Shown in pieces: positions 8,386-16,559 of a DNA stretch of 64,000 nt (its first letter is position 1; every line of letters starts with the position of its first letter). The notes under the pieces are model-generated. The model was not told the origin of the DNA. It saw nothing but the letters and a program-made list of their open reading frames with translations, and did no database searches. Made by a program: the position numbers and the translations under genes. The stretch spans positions 1 to 64,000 of the forward strand of contig DASPIL010000091.1 in NCBI GenBank assembly GCA_035629175.1, in the 5' to 3' direction. The stretch comes from Verrucomicrobiia bacterium. Its GTDB lineage: Bacteria > Verrucomicrobiota > Verrucomicrobiia > Limisphaerales > DASXHY01.

Positions 8386-8937
8386 ATGGATGTGACGGCT
8401 CGCGAAATCAAAGAGCTCGCCTGCAGCGATCCCGCTGCGGCGACGGCCGTTCTCATTGAACAGCTTTATGAACGCATTTACGCCTTTCTGCGGCGCCTCA
8501 GCGGGAGCGACTCCGAGGCGGAGGACCTTACGCAGCAAACGTTCCTGCGCGTGCAACGCGCCCTGCCGTCGTTCACCGGGCGGTCGTCAGCGTCATCCTG
8601 GACACACGGCATTGCGTATCATGTTTATGTGGACTGGCGCCGCAAGCACCGGCCTGGCGAGCGAGCGTCGGATGAATGGTGGGCTGAATGTGTGTCAAAC
8701 GACGTCGGACCTGATGCGGCTGCTGCGACATCTGATCTCGCGCAACGACTGTATCGGAGCGTCGATCAGCTTCCCGCTGAGTTGCGCGATGCGGTGCATC
8801 TTCACTATTTCCAGGGTCTGACACTCGATGAGACGTCGGAGGCAATGAACATCGCCTCATCCACAGTGAAGTATCGACTGCGCAAGGCGCTGGAACGATT
8901 GCAGCACGCATTGGCGGACGAGCGAATTCATTCCTGA
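8386..8937 (+). CDS. RNA polymerase sigma-70 family factor (ECF-like)
   Basis: 183 residues from ATG 8386, chosen because a GGTGAG stretch precedes it; an in-frame GTG at 8374 is the alternative. Region 2 is seen at about residues 25-90 (DSEAEDLTQQTFLRVQRAL, then WTHGIAYHVYVDWRRK) and region 4 at about 125-175 (LPAELRDAVHLHYFQGLTLDETSEAMNIASSTVKYRLRKA in pieces). It lacks regions 1 and 3, as in ECF sigma factors. A gene for a single-span membrane protein with an anti-sigma-like N-terminus follows 13 bases downstream, suggesting a sigma/anti-sigma pair. Target promoters are unknown. Confidence 0.9.
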   Translation: MDVTAREIKELACSDPAAATAVLIEQLYERIYAFLRRLSGSDSEAEDLTQQTFLRVQRALPSFTGRSSASSWTHGIAYHVYVDWRRKHRPGERASDEWWAECVSNDVGPDAAAATSDLAQRLYRSVDQLPAELRDAVHLHYFQGLTLDETSEAMNIASSTVKYRLRKALERLQHALADERIHS

Positions 8938-8950
8938 AACTATTGCGGTT

Positions 8951-9856
8951 ATGAAACTTGATTCCAACCAACTGGAGCAGCTATTGCGAAGGGCTCCACA
9001 GCCGCGCCCGCGTTCCGGGCTAAAGGAGGATCTTCTGATGAATGCTCGAATTCGAAAGCCCCGCGAATCTGTCGCAACCCCGGCCGTGGTTGCGGGCAGG
9101 AGACGTTGGTGGTGGCCTGTTCTGATTCCAGCGGGACTGATGCTCTGCTGTATGGTGGTCGTTGGAATTCAGCAGCGGCAAATCGCCGCCCTGAACGCCA
9201 GCATCGCCACTCTTCGCGAGGACGCGCAGCAAACTGTGCAAGAACGTTTGCCGTTGGAAACGATGGAGCCGGAAGACTCCCGCACCGTTGCCGGCGACGA
9301 AATCAAGCTCCTCCGCGAAACGGCGCTGCAATTGAAAGCCGAGGTCACAGAGTTGGCGCGATTGAAACAGCAGAACGAGGAGATGCGTGTCCGGCTGGCA
9401 ACAACGCCGGGAAACTCGACGGAGGAAGGGCTGGCGCTTGCAACGGCGAAGGAACGGGCCCAGGCAATTCAATGCGTGAACCATCTGAAACAGGTTGGAC
9501 TCGCTGCGCGGATATGGGCCGGTGATAACGAGGATCGGTATCCGAAAGACATTGTGACGATGAGCAATGAGCTGAGCACGCCTCGAATTTTGATATGTCC
9601 GGCGGATGGGGAACGGAGACCGGCAACTGATTTCGCGTCGTTCACGGCGGCTAACGTTTCGTACGAATGGTCTTCTGATCCACCCGCTTCCGAAATCGAG
9701 CCAGCGCGTGTACTGACCCGTTGTCCCTTTCATGGCACCGTCGGCCTGGCCGATGGCAGCGTTCACCTCGGTGCCGCGAAAGAGCATCCCGAATGGTTTG
9801 TGCAACGTGACGGAAAGCTCTTCATGGAACGCAGTCCTGCTGCGCAAGAGCGATGA
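8951..9856 (+). CDS. Single-span membrane protein with pseudopilin-like head; candidate anti-sigma factor
   Basis: 301 residues. A basic cytoplasmic N-terminus (1-53, with NQLEQLLRRAPQPRPRSGLK) is followed by one membrane helix (about 54-73), a long coiled coil (about 74-150) and a globular domain (about 170-285). The globular part has the signature of DUF1559-type pseudopilin heads: QCVNHLKQVGLAARIWAGD, Cys216 in ILICPADG, and H261-G-x5-D-G ending at 269. The usual prepilin leader (GFTLIELL) is absent. Position directly after a sigma gene suggests the N-terminus restrains sigma while the head senses the periplasm; this is inference. Its stop overlaps the next start (ATGA). Confidence 0.65.
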   Translation: MKLDSNQLEQLLRRAPQPRPRSGLKEDLLMNARIRKPRESVATPAVVAGRRRWWWPVLIPAGLMLCCMVVVGIQQRQIAALNASIATLREDAQQTVQERLPLETMEPEDSRTVAGDEIKLLRETALQLKAEVTELARLKQQNEEMRVRLATTPGNSTEEGLALATAKERAQAIQCVNHLKQVGLAARIWAGDNEDRYPKDIVTMSNELSTPRILICPADGERRPATDFASFTAANVSYEWSSDPPASEIEPARVLTRCPFHGTVGLADGSVHLGAAKEHPEWFVQRDGKLFMERSPAAQER

Positions 9857-10509
9857 TCCTAAGAATTGCTCTCCTGCTGTTGAGTGTCGCAGCCGCAGCA
9901 TTGCTGGTCGCCGCGTTTGTTCAACAGCGAACCCTGGCGGAATTGCGTTCTCAGGAAAAAGCCCTTCAGCTTGATCGGCGCGCGGCGGAGTCGATGACAA
10001 ATACTTCGCCACCAGAGGAGCCATCGGTTGCTATTGATCCGGGAATCAAAACGGATTTGCTGCGGCTGCGCAGTGAAGTCGGCAAGTTGATGGCGCTGCG
10101 CAAAACGCTGGAGTCCGTACGCTCTGAAAATGAAGCTCTGAAGGTGCAACTTGCAGCGAAGGATTCCGCCAGTTCTCTTCCCGCCGGGTATGTCCGCACC
10201 GGCGAGGCGCAGAATGTTGGGATGGGAACGCCAAAGCAAACTTTGGAGACGTGGCTGTGGGCGATGCGAACACGCAACCGTGAGATGGCGCTGCGGGTGT
10301 TTACGCCTGAAGCCGCGGACGGAGTCGCCAAGGCGTTCGATGACGGCGACTTCCGCCTTCCGGATTGGTTTTATTTGATCAAGGAGGAACCATTGGCTGA
10401 AGGTGGGGTTTGTCTCCACTTGGGGACTGTTCCCGGACGTGAATGGGATCCTATGGAAGTCCGATTCAAATTCATCGGCGGCGGCTGGCGGATTGCTGAA
10501 CGTTTCTGA
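9853..10509 (+). CDS. Membrane-anchored coiled-coil protein, third gene of the sigma operon
   Basis: 218 residues, not recognised. One N-terminal membrane helix (about 4-22), a linker, a coiled coil (about 65-102, heptad-like RLRSEVGKLMALRKTLESVR) and a C-terminal domain (about 122-218) opening with TPKQTLETWLWAMRTRN and ending in an R-F-K-F-x4-W-R-I pattern reminiscent of NTF2-like folds. Built like the preceding protein (helix, coiled coil, head), so the two may associate through their coiled coils. The start overlaps the previous stop by four bases, so it is co-translated with the sigma factor partner. Confidence 0.6.
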   Translation: MILRIALLLLSVAAAALLVAAFVQQRTLAELRSQEKALQLDRRAAESMTNTSPPEEPSVAIDPGIKTDLLRLRSEVGKLMALRKTLESVRSENEALKVQLAAKDSASSLPAGYVRTGEAQNVGMGTPKQTLETWLWAMRTRNREMALRVFTPEAADGVAKAFDDGDFRLPDWFYLIKEEPLAEGGVCLHLGTVPGREWDPMEVRFKFIGGGWRIAERF

Positions 10510-10666
10510 ATTGTTCGCACCTCGTCGTTCCAGCTGATAGGCCAATGCGCAGGTTGAGTCTTCGAAGGTGCGACAGATTCCGAACCCGAAGGCGCATGTA
10601 ACGGCTGTGCACGACGGATGCCCACTTGTCACTTGAACGCCCATACGGGCGGTATATTGTCGGCAC

Positions 10667-11236
10667 ATGAAACGGATTTCCTTTCTGCTGTTACTCTTGC
10701 TCTGTTTTGCGAGCGTTCCCGCGAGCGCACAGGATGCCGCCACTGAAGAGCGGTTTAACAAGTTGGCCGCCCAAATCGAGGTGCTGATCGAGGCGAAGGA
10801 CGCACAAAATCGAAGGATCGAGCAATTAGGCAAGGCGATCGACGCATTGCAGCAGCAAATGAACAAGCCCACCGCCGCGTATGCGTCAGCGGAGGACGTG
10901 AAGGCCTTGTCCGAAAACCTTAAAGAGATCGATCGCAAGCGAAAGGCGGACAACGAAAAGATACTTGAGGACATCCGTCGGGAAGTGGGAACGATCATTC
11001 GGTCAGCAACCCCGCCGTCACGCCCGTCGACGTCACCCACAACCCAATCCGGCGGAGGACTTTCGGACAAGGGCTACGAGTATGAAATCCAGTCTGGCGA
11101 CACGCTCTCCTCGGTCATTGCGGCCTACCGTGCTGAAGGAATCAAGGTGAGCCTGGATCAGGTGAAGAAAGCCAACCCGGGGCTGAACGAGAATCGACTT
11201 CGCGTCGGACAGAAAATTTTCATTCCCGCGCCGTAA
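10667..11236 (+). CDS. Secreted coiled-coil protein with C-terminal LysM domain
   Basis: 189 residues. Signal peptide at 1-22 (MKRISFLLLLLLCFASVPAS). Residues about 24-105 form a long charged helix likely to be a coiled coil. A Ser/Thr/Pro linker (about 110-130) leads to a LysM domain (about 138-188: YEIQSGDTLSSVIAAYR, then ANPGL and LRVGQKIFIP). LysM binds peptidoglycan, so the protein probably attaches to the cell wall in the periplasm. About 155 non-coding bases separate it from the preceding operon, suggesting its own promoter. Function beyond wall binding cannot be told. Confidence 0.85.
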   Translation: MKRISFLLLLLLCFASVPASAQDAATEERFNKLAAQIEVLIEAKDAQNRRIEQLGKAIDALQQQMNKPTAAYASAEDVKALSENLKEIDRKRKADNEKILEDIRREVGTIIRSATPPSRPSTSPTTQSGGGLSDKGYEYEIQSGDTLSSVIAAYRAEGIKVSLDQVKKANPGLNENRLRVGQKIFIPAP

Positions 11237-11259
11237 ATCACCGGCTCGCGTTCAGGCAT

Positions 11260-12150
11260 TCAGAACGATCCACTGGCGACGAACTGAACGAACGGGGCGC
11301 CATCGGCATTGAACGCTGTGTCGGCCTGACGGAATTCCATTTTGCGCTGGAATGCGCAGCCCCCCTCAAGTGCCACGCCCAACGCCGGGCTTACCTGCCA
11401 ACGCGTTCCTGCGAGGACTCTTAGTTCACGGTAGCTGAAATCTTCGTCGTTCAGCCGGGGTCGGCCGCGGCGGGAGCCGAAATCCTCGGCGAGCCGGAAT
11501 GCTGAACTTCGCCATTCGCCTCCTGCGTAAATGGAAACCGAATCATTGATCGTGCGCTCCACCGTAGGCTTCGGCAGAAAGAGGTTTAGCGTCCAGTCGT
11601 CTGCGAATTGCCAGCGGACGCCCGGGCCGCCGATGGTTGCAAGGTCGCTGCGCAGGTTCACGTTCAAGCCAAGAGCCAGCAACAATCGCGGGTTCACCTG
11701 GTAGGTAAGGGTCAGCAGCACGGGCGCGTTGAAGTCGTCAAAGCTGATGTCCTCGAAGTCGGAGTAAAGGCCGGGGCGAATTTCCGCACGGAAACTCCAA
11801 TGCTCCTTGAACTGCGCACCATAGCCGAGGCGAAGCGCTGCGGAATAAACATCCTCCGGAACCGGGGCGCTGGAACCGGCGTTGAAGTGGCCGAACTCCC
11901 ACAGGGGCCCGACGCTCCACGATTGCGTCTCGCGCCATGGAATCAGCGCAGTGACCTGTCCGCGATGCAGGGTGGCATTGAAGTCGCCAAACTCAGAGGA
12001 ACCGCGTTCCAAGCTGGAATCGAAGGAGTGGGAAACATCGGCGGAATAGGTCCAGCGAACGGCAGTATTGCCATCCTGACGCGCGGGTTGGCCGCAGGCG
12101 AGGAACGGCATGCTGCAAACGGTTAAGCCGCCAAAAAGGTGCTTAAACAT
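11260..12150 (-). CDS. Probable outer-membrane beta-barrel protein
   Basis: 296 residues with a signal peptide (about 1-22, LFGGLTVCSMPFLACG). The remainder alternates aromatic and polar residues in short beta strands (for example WSFRAEIRPGLYSDFEDISF, ALGLNVNLRSDLATIGGPGV) and ends in phenylalanine, as outer-membrane barrel proteins do. It resembles DUF6268-type barrels, but that is from memory. It converges with the LysM gene with only 23 bases between them. Substrate or partner unknown. Confidence 0.65.
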   Translation of the reverse strand: MFKHLFGGLTVCSMPFLACGQPARQDGNTAVRWTYSADVSHSFDSSLERGSSEFGDFNATLHRGQVTALIPWRETQSWSVGPLWEFGHFNAGSSAPVPEDVYSAALRLGYGAQFKEHWSFRAEIRPGLYSDFEDISFDDFNAPVLLTLTYQVNPRLLLALGLNVNLRSDLATIGGPGVRWQFADDWTLNLFLPKPTVERTINDSVSIYAGGEWRSSAFRLAEDFGSRRGRPRLNDEDFSYRELRVLAGTRWQVSPALGVALEGGCAFQRKMEFRQADTAFNADGAPFVQFVASGSF

Positions 12151-12298
12151 GGGCGGACATTAAGCCGACTTCGCGTCGCCGCAAGGTGGGAAATACGTTT
12201 CGAGTGGGCACGCGACGTCGGCGGCTGTGTGGTACGGGCCGGAAGTTGCGAAGCCTGCGAATCCCCGGTTCTGCGGGCGGGAAAGGTGAATTACGTGA

Positions 12299-12317
12299 CG
12301 CAGGCGGAAAACCTGCG
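12299..12317. repeat. Short hairpin element, divergent copy of the GCAGG palindrome family
   Basis: GCAGG (12300-12304) and CCTGC (12312-12316) flank a 7-base loop. Read on the minus strand it gives TGTCGCAGG-TTTTCCG-CCTGC, close to the better copy at 13826-13866. Confidence 0.45.
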
Positions 12318-12354
12318 ACACCGCTGATTTGCAGCCCCGCCCAGGATGACACGC

Positions 12355-13803
12355 TTAAGCGGTCGCCTTGGCGGCCGCCAGGTCGCTTCGACGTTGGGCC
12401 ATGCTCTTGAAGAACTCGTATCCTTCACGCAGGCGGCGCACGCAAACGTCCTTGTCTTCCAACATCGTCTTGATGATGCGCAGGATCGGCTTCGGACGCA
12501 GATAGTAGCTGCGATAGAATCGCTCCACTTCCTCGAAGATTTGTTCTTTGCTCAGACCTGGGTACTCGAGTGCGCTCTGCTGGAAACCGTCGCCTTCCAC
12601 GAGATCGCTCTTGTCCTTCTTGGCGAACCATCCATTCAACCTGGCCTGTTCGTAAAGTTCCGTGCCCGGATAAGGTGCCGCAAGCGAGACCTGAAGGCTG
12701 AAGACGTCGAGTTCCTGCGCGAAGCGGATCGTTTGCTCAATCGTTTCCTTTGTTTCCACAGGCAGCCCGAGAATGAACGTTCCGTGAATCACCACGCCGG
12801 CCTTGTGGCAGTCCTTCGTGAAGCGGCGCATTTCGTCCGTGGTGACACCTTTCTTGATGCGCTTGAGCGTTTCGTCGTTTCCCGATTCGTAGCCCACGAG
12901 GAACAGTCGGAGGCCATTGTCCTTGAAGCTCTTGATCGTGTCGTAATCGAGATTGGCGCGGCTGTTGCAGCTCCAGTTGACGCCGAGAGGCCCCAGTTTT
13001 TTTGCGATTTCACGGGCGCGGGGCAGATTGGCAGTGAACGTGTCGTCATCGAAGAAGAACTCCCGAACCTGCGGGAAGATCTTCTTCATGTAGGCCATTT
13101 CGTCGGCGACATTCTGGGCGCTGCGAACACGGTATTTGTGCCCGCCAATCGTCTGCGGCCACAGGCAGAAGCTGCACTGCGCCGGGCATCCACGGCCTGT
13201 GTACATCGACACATACGGATGTTGCAGGTAACCGATGAAATATTTCTCGATCTGCAGATCGCGCCGGTAGACATCGGCCACCCACGGAAGATCATCCATG
13301 TTGGCGATCATCTCGCGTTCCGGATTGTGTTTGATCTTTCCATCCTTTTCCCTGTAGGACAGGCCGTTGACCGACGAGAGTTCACGTCCCTCGGCGACCT
13401 CCTTGCACGTGTAATCGAATTCCTTGCGGCCAACCCAGTCAATCGCGGGCGATGCCTTCAAGGTTTCCGTCGGCAGCACCATTGCGTGCGCCCCTACAAA
13501 CCCAATTTTCGTGGAAGGCTTTTGGGCCTTGATGGCTTCAGCAACCTTGCAGTCGTTCTTCAACGAGGGCGTGGAGGTGTTGATGATGACGTGGTCGAAA
13601 TCCTTGGCGATGCGCAAGCATTCCTCGACGCCAATATTGTGCGGCGGGCAATCGAGCAGCTTCGACCCGGGCACGAGCGCCGCGGGTTGCGCGAGCCACG
13701 TCGGATACCAATAGCTGGTGACTTCGCGGCGGGCCTGGTAACGCGCGCCGGCGCCGCCATCGAAACCGTCAAAACTGGGGGGAGAAAGAAACAATGCGCT
13801 CAT
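12355..13803 (-). CDS. hpnJ: B12-binding-domain radical SAM protein HpnJ
   Basis: 482 residues. The N-terminal third (about 1-140) is a cobalamin-binding-like domain, and the radical SAM cluster motif C-x3-C-x2-C lies at 206-213 (GRGCPAQCSFCLW). The stretches FDGFDGGAGARYQARRE and SYWYPTWLAQPAALV strongly recall the HpnJ family (TIGR03471). HpnJ is associated with hopanoid side-chain modification and has been linked to bacteriohopane cyclitol ether formation. It lies downstream of hpnH on the same strand, but a 212-base gap with a palindromic repeat intervenes, so it may have its own promoter. The squalene-hopene cyclase gene is not in this window. Confidence 0.88.
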   Translation of the reverse strand: MSALFLSPPSFDGFDGGAGARYQARREVTSYWYPTWLAQPAALVPGSKLLDCPPHNIGVEECLRIAKDFDHVIINTSTPSLKNDCKVAEAIKAQKPSTKIGFVGAHAMVLPTETLKASPAIDWVGRKEFDYTCKEVAEGRELSSVNGLSYREKDGKIKHNPEREMIANMDDLPWVADVYRRDLQIEKYFIGYLQHPYVSMYTGRGCPAQCSFCLWPQTIGGHKYRVRSAQNVADEMAYMKKIFPQVREFFFDDDTFTANLPRAREIAKKLGPLGVNWSCNSRANLDYDTIKSFKDNGLRLFLVGYESGNDETLKRIKKGVTTDEMRRFTKDCHKAGVVIHGTFILGLPVETKETIEQTIRFAQELDVFSLQVSLAAPYPGTELYEQARLNGWFAKKDKSDLVEGDGFQQSALEYPGLSKEQIFEEVERFYRSYYLRPKPILRIIKTMLEDKDVCVRRLREGYEFFKSMAQRRSDLAAAKATA

Positions 13804-13825
13804 AGATCAATGAAAGGGTGTAGCA

Positions 13826-13866
13826 CAGACTTCGAAGTCTGCTGTATCGCAGGTTTCCAGACCTGC
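13826..13866. repeat. Double palindrome element (type copy of a dispersed hairpin family)
   Basis: A perfect 16-base palindrome, CAGACTTCGAAGTCTG (13826-13841), is followed by CTGTATC and a hairpin GCAGGT-TTCCAG-ACCTGC (13849-13866). It lies in the 212-base gap between hpnJ and hpnH. Related elements are seen at 48257-48319 and 12299-12317. Nothing else was recognised in this gap. Confidence 0.8.
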
Positions 13867-14015
13867 TGGTCGGTCGAGTGCAGACGAATGGGCAGCCGGC
13901 GATGGAGCAGATTCGGGCCTATGCGCCGCGTGAGGACCACGGAGTTCCCCGGCGGACGGAGCGCGAGAGAGCAAGTCAAACACTGGCAGCCTTGAAATCA
14001 TTAAAAGCGAAGCTG

Positions 14016-15446
14016 TTAACTCGCCTTTTTGGCTTCAGCGATCTTCGCAAGCAATTCATCCCGGGCGGAAGTGTCGCCCGTGCCGCAGGAGGAGCCGCTG
14101 GTTCCATTGCCGTTTTCGTGCGAATGCGCCTCTTCCTTGCGAGTGAAAGCGCCCCGTGCGCCTGCAGCCGGATTAATAGCGGCCTTGGCCTCAGCAAGAT
14201 GACCCTTGCCAATGGTTGAACCATTGAACGCTCGCGCCACCAGATCTGGCGAGGCGGGATACGGCTTCGGACGCGGCCAGAAGTTGTACCTGAAATTCTT
14301 CCAATTGTCGCCGGCCTGGTAGTTGGTTCCCAAGGCGCCGCTCGGATCGTATCCGCAATGGACCATGCAGTTTTCGCAGCGCGGATCACGCGCGACCCCG
14401 TCGACCACGCCGTACTTGTTCCAATCCACCTTCTGCAGCATTTCCTGATATCCCGAATAGTGGCCATCGGTCATCAGATAACATGGAGCTTTCCAGCCTC
14501 GAACGTTGTAGGTGGGGATTGCCCACGCGGTGCAGGTTAATTCACGCTTGCCCGCAAGAAATTCCTGATAAACGGGGGTGCCAAAAATCGTGAACAGGCG
14601 GCCCCAGTCAAGAATCTTCGCGAACTTCTGCCGTGTCATATCGCGGGTCAGGAAGAACTCTTTCGGATCGCGGCCCAGCCGCTTGACCATGTCCTTCTTC
14701 GCGGCGTCGTAATCGTATCCCGGCGAAATCGTGTGACCATCCACGTTCAGGGAGCTGAGGAACTTGAACATGTCCTCGATTTCCTGAACATCCGTTTCGC
14801 GGTAAACCGTTGTATTGGTTGCAACCTGATAGCCCAGGATCTTGGCCATCTTGATGGCTTCGACGCATTCCTTGAACACGCCTTCGCGTTCGACGATGAG
14901 GTCGTGCGTGTATTCCAATCCGTCGACGTGAACGTTCCAATACATCCACGTTGTGGGACGGATCACAACCTTCTTGCGCGCGGCATCATCCGCGTTCCGG
15001 ATCGTTTCAGCTTCCTTTTCCGTGATCAATTTTGCCGCGAGCAGCTCCTTGACCTTCGGCTCAACCTCCGGGGAGTAGATGGCGGCGACGTAATCGCGCA
15101 TCTTTTTCCGCATAAACATGCCGTTCGTGCAGATATAAATAACGCGTCCCTGATCCAGCAACCCGGCTATCAATTCCTCGATCTTGGGATAAATGAGAGG
15201 TTCGCCACCGCAGACTGACACCATGGGAGCATCGCATTCGCGGGCGGCCTCGAGGCACTTCTCAAGCGGCACCATGTCCTTGAGGGATGTGGAGTATTCG
15301 CGAATACGCCCGCACCCGGTGCACGTCAAATTACATGTGTGCAGCGGTTCGAGCTGCAGCACCATTGCAAATTTGGGTGTGCGCCGGACCTTGTGTTTAA
15401 TAATGTGGCCGGCGATTTTCGCCGACAGCGCGAAAGGAAATCGCAT
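14016..15446 (-). CDS. hpnH: Adenosyl-hopene transferase, radical SAM protein HpnH
   Basis: 476 residues. HpnH adds a 5'-deoxyadenosyl group from SAM to diploptene, the first step in making extended hopanoids at the inner membrane. Seen: the family start MRFPFALSAKIAGHIIKHK, the cluster motif C38-x3-C42-x2-C45 (LHTCNLTCTGCGR) and SVCGGEPLIYP. Two oddities: a charged insertion at about 128-160 (SPEVEPKVKELLAAKLITEK) within the radical SAM core, and a low-complexity His/Gly/Ser tail of about 60 residues at the C-terminus. A lipoprotein gene ends 6 bases upstream, so they share a transcript. Confidence 0.9.
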   Translation of the reverse strand: MRFPFALSAKIAGHIIKHKVRRTPKFAMVLQLEPLHTCNLTCTGCGRIREYSTSLKDMVPLEKCLEAARECDAPMVSVCGGEPLIYPKIEELIAGLLDQGRVIYICTNGMFMRKKMRDYVAAIYSPEVEPKVKELLAAKLITEKEAETIRNADDAARKKVVIRPTTWMYWNVHVDGLEYTHDLIVEREGVFKECVEAIKMAKILGYQVATNTTVYRETDVQEIEDMFKFLSSLNVDGHTISPGYDYDAAKKDMVKRLGRDPKEFFLTRDMTRQKFAKILDWGRLFTIFGTPVYQEFLAGKRELTCTAWAIPTYNVRGWKAPCYLMTDGHYSGYQEMLQKVDWNKYGVVDGVARDPRCENCMVHCGYDPSGALGTNYQAGDNWKNFRYNFWPRPKPYPASPDLVARAFNGSTIGKGHLAEAKAAINPAAGARGAFTRKEEAHSHENGNGTSGSSCGTGDTSARDELLAKIAEAKKAS

Positions 15447-15452
15447 AGGGAA

Positions 15453-15656
15453 TCAGATTTGAGCAACTTGTTGGACGGGCTCAGCTCCCGGAACAATGCG
15501 TTCGGGATGAGGTGGTGGGTCCGCTTGCAGCAACCCGGGCAGGAAGAAGTCCAACGGCGAAACGGAACGTGACGCGTGAATACCGCCGCAGCCGGTAATA
15601 AAAACCAGCAGCGTGGAATAAAAAGCACACAGGAGCCATTTGCCTTTTGATCTCAC
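15453..15656 (-). CDS. Small lipoprotein encoded just upstream of hpnH
   Basis: 67 residues. Lipoprotein signal with lipobox FITGC (Cys23), so lipid-anchored and likely in the outer or inner membrane. The mature part is only about 45 residues, proline-rich, with SVSPLDFFLPGLLQADPPPH. The gene ends 6 bases before hpnH, and the tight spacing plus a clean lipobox argue it is real. I recall similar tiny lipoproteins with an SVSPLDF motif in other Verrucomicrobiota but cannot verify this. A role in hopanoid transport or placement would be speculation. Confidence 0.65.
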   Translation of the reverse strand: MRSKGKWLLCAFYSTLLVFITGCGGIHASRSVSPLDFFLPGLLQADPPPHPERIVPGAEPVQQVAQI

Positions 15657-15736
15657 TCAGGCCGCAGTATAAGACTGGAAGTGTCGTTAGCAATACCTAT
15701 TTGGGGGGCTATTAACCCATTGCTATTCCGTTCTGG

Positions 15737-16558
15737 ATGAACGTATTAAGCCTACTTGTGTGTTTCCGCTTTGCTCTGCGTTCAGCCTGGCTTTGCTGCT
15801 GTCTGGCCACCCTGGATTGTGCAACTTTATGCGTCCGCGGACAGGGCACGAACACTCCCGCCAAGCTGTCGCCGGCCGCCCGAGCGCGACACGATTTTGT
15901 GGAGGCGCGGTCCCGCTTCCAGACGAATCCAACCAATTCAGAAATCGCCTGGCATTTCGCCCGCGCATGCTTTGATTTGGCGGAGTTCGCGCGGAACAAT
16001 TCCGACCGGGCGGAAATTGCCGAGACGGGAATTTCGGTGGCGCGCGACCTGGTTTCGCGGGTTCCGAATCTGGCTCCGGGACGCTATTACCTTGGGATGA
16101 ACCTCGGACAACTGGCGCGAACCAAGAGTCTCGGAGCTCTTCGCCTGGTTGACCAAATGGAAAAGGAGTTCCTGGCGAGCCAGCGTTTGGATCCGAAATT
16201 CGATTACGCCGGTTCGGATCGCAACCTTGGCCTTCTCTACCTGGAGGCGCCTGTGATTGGAAGCATTGGCAGCCGGTCCAAGGCCCGTTCGCATTTGCGC
16301 AGGGCCGTTGAGCTGGCACCCGATTATCCCGAAAATCGATTGATCCTGATCGAAGCGTATACCCGATGGGGGGATTCCATGACTGCAGCGCGTGAGTTCA
16401 GGGTTCTGCAAGAGAACTGGAGCGGATACCGCAAAACATTCAGCGGAGACAAATGGGAAGTCAGTTGGTCAGACTGGAACACCCGCTTTGAAAAGCTGAA
16501 GGAGCAGCTGTCGGATCACGTCGGCAGGCTCGAGATGCCGAGGAAAACCAGACCCTGA
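15737..16558 (+). CDS. Secreted TPR-like protein
   Basis: 273 residues with an N-terminal hydrophobic export signal (about 1-35). The remainder is alpha-helical with TPR-like units: ARACFDLAEFARNNSDRAE, GRYYLGMNLGQLARTKS, and the clearest unit KARSHLRRAVELAPDYPENR followed by LILIEAYTRWGDSMTAAREF. TPR arrays mediate protein contacts; no catalytic motif is seen. It is transcribed away from the hpnH operon and its stop is 1 base from the convergent ispE stop. Confidence 0.6.
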   Translation: MNVLSLLVCFRFALRSAWLCCCLATLDCATLCVRGQGTNTPAKLSPAARARHDFVEARSRFQTNPTNSEIAWHFARACFDLAEFARNNSDRAEIAETGISVARDLVSRVPNLAPGRYYLGMNLGQLARTKSLGALRLVDQMEKEFLASQRLDPKFDYAGSDRNLGLLYLEAPVIGSIGSRSKARSHLRRAVELAPDYPENRLILIEAYTRWGDSMTAAREFRVLQENWSGYRKTFSGDKWEVSWSDWNTRFEKLKEQLSDHVGRLEMPRKTRP

Positions 16559-16559
16559 C

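Noticed and set aside
9859-11070. 403-residue minus-strand open frame across the sigma operon and LysM gene
   Set aside because: Spans two plus-strand genes and the gap between them; no domain, and the plus-strand genes have signal peptide, LysM and coupled starts.
12346-13995. 549-residue open frame on the plus strand opposite hpnJ
   Set aside because: Antisense shadow of the clearly conserved HpnJ protein; no recognisable motif and amino-acid makeup typical of a GC-rich reverse frame.
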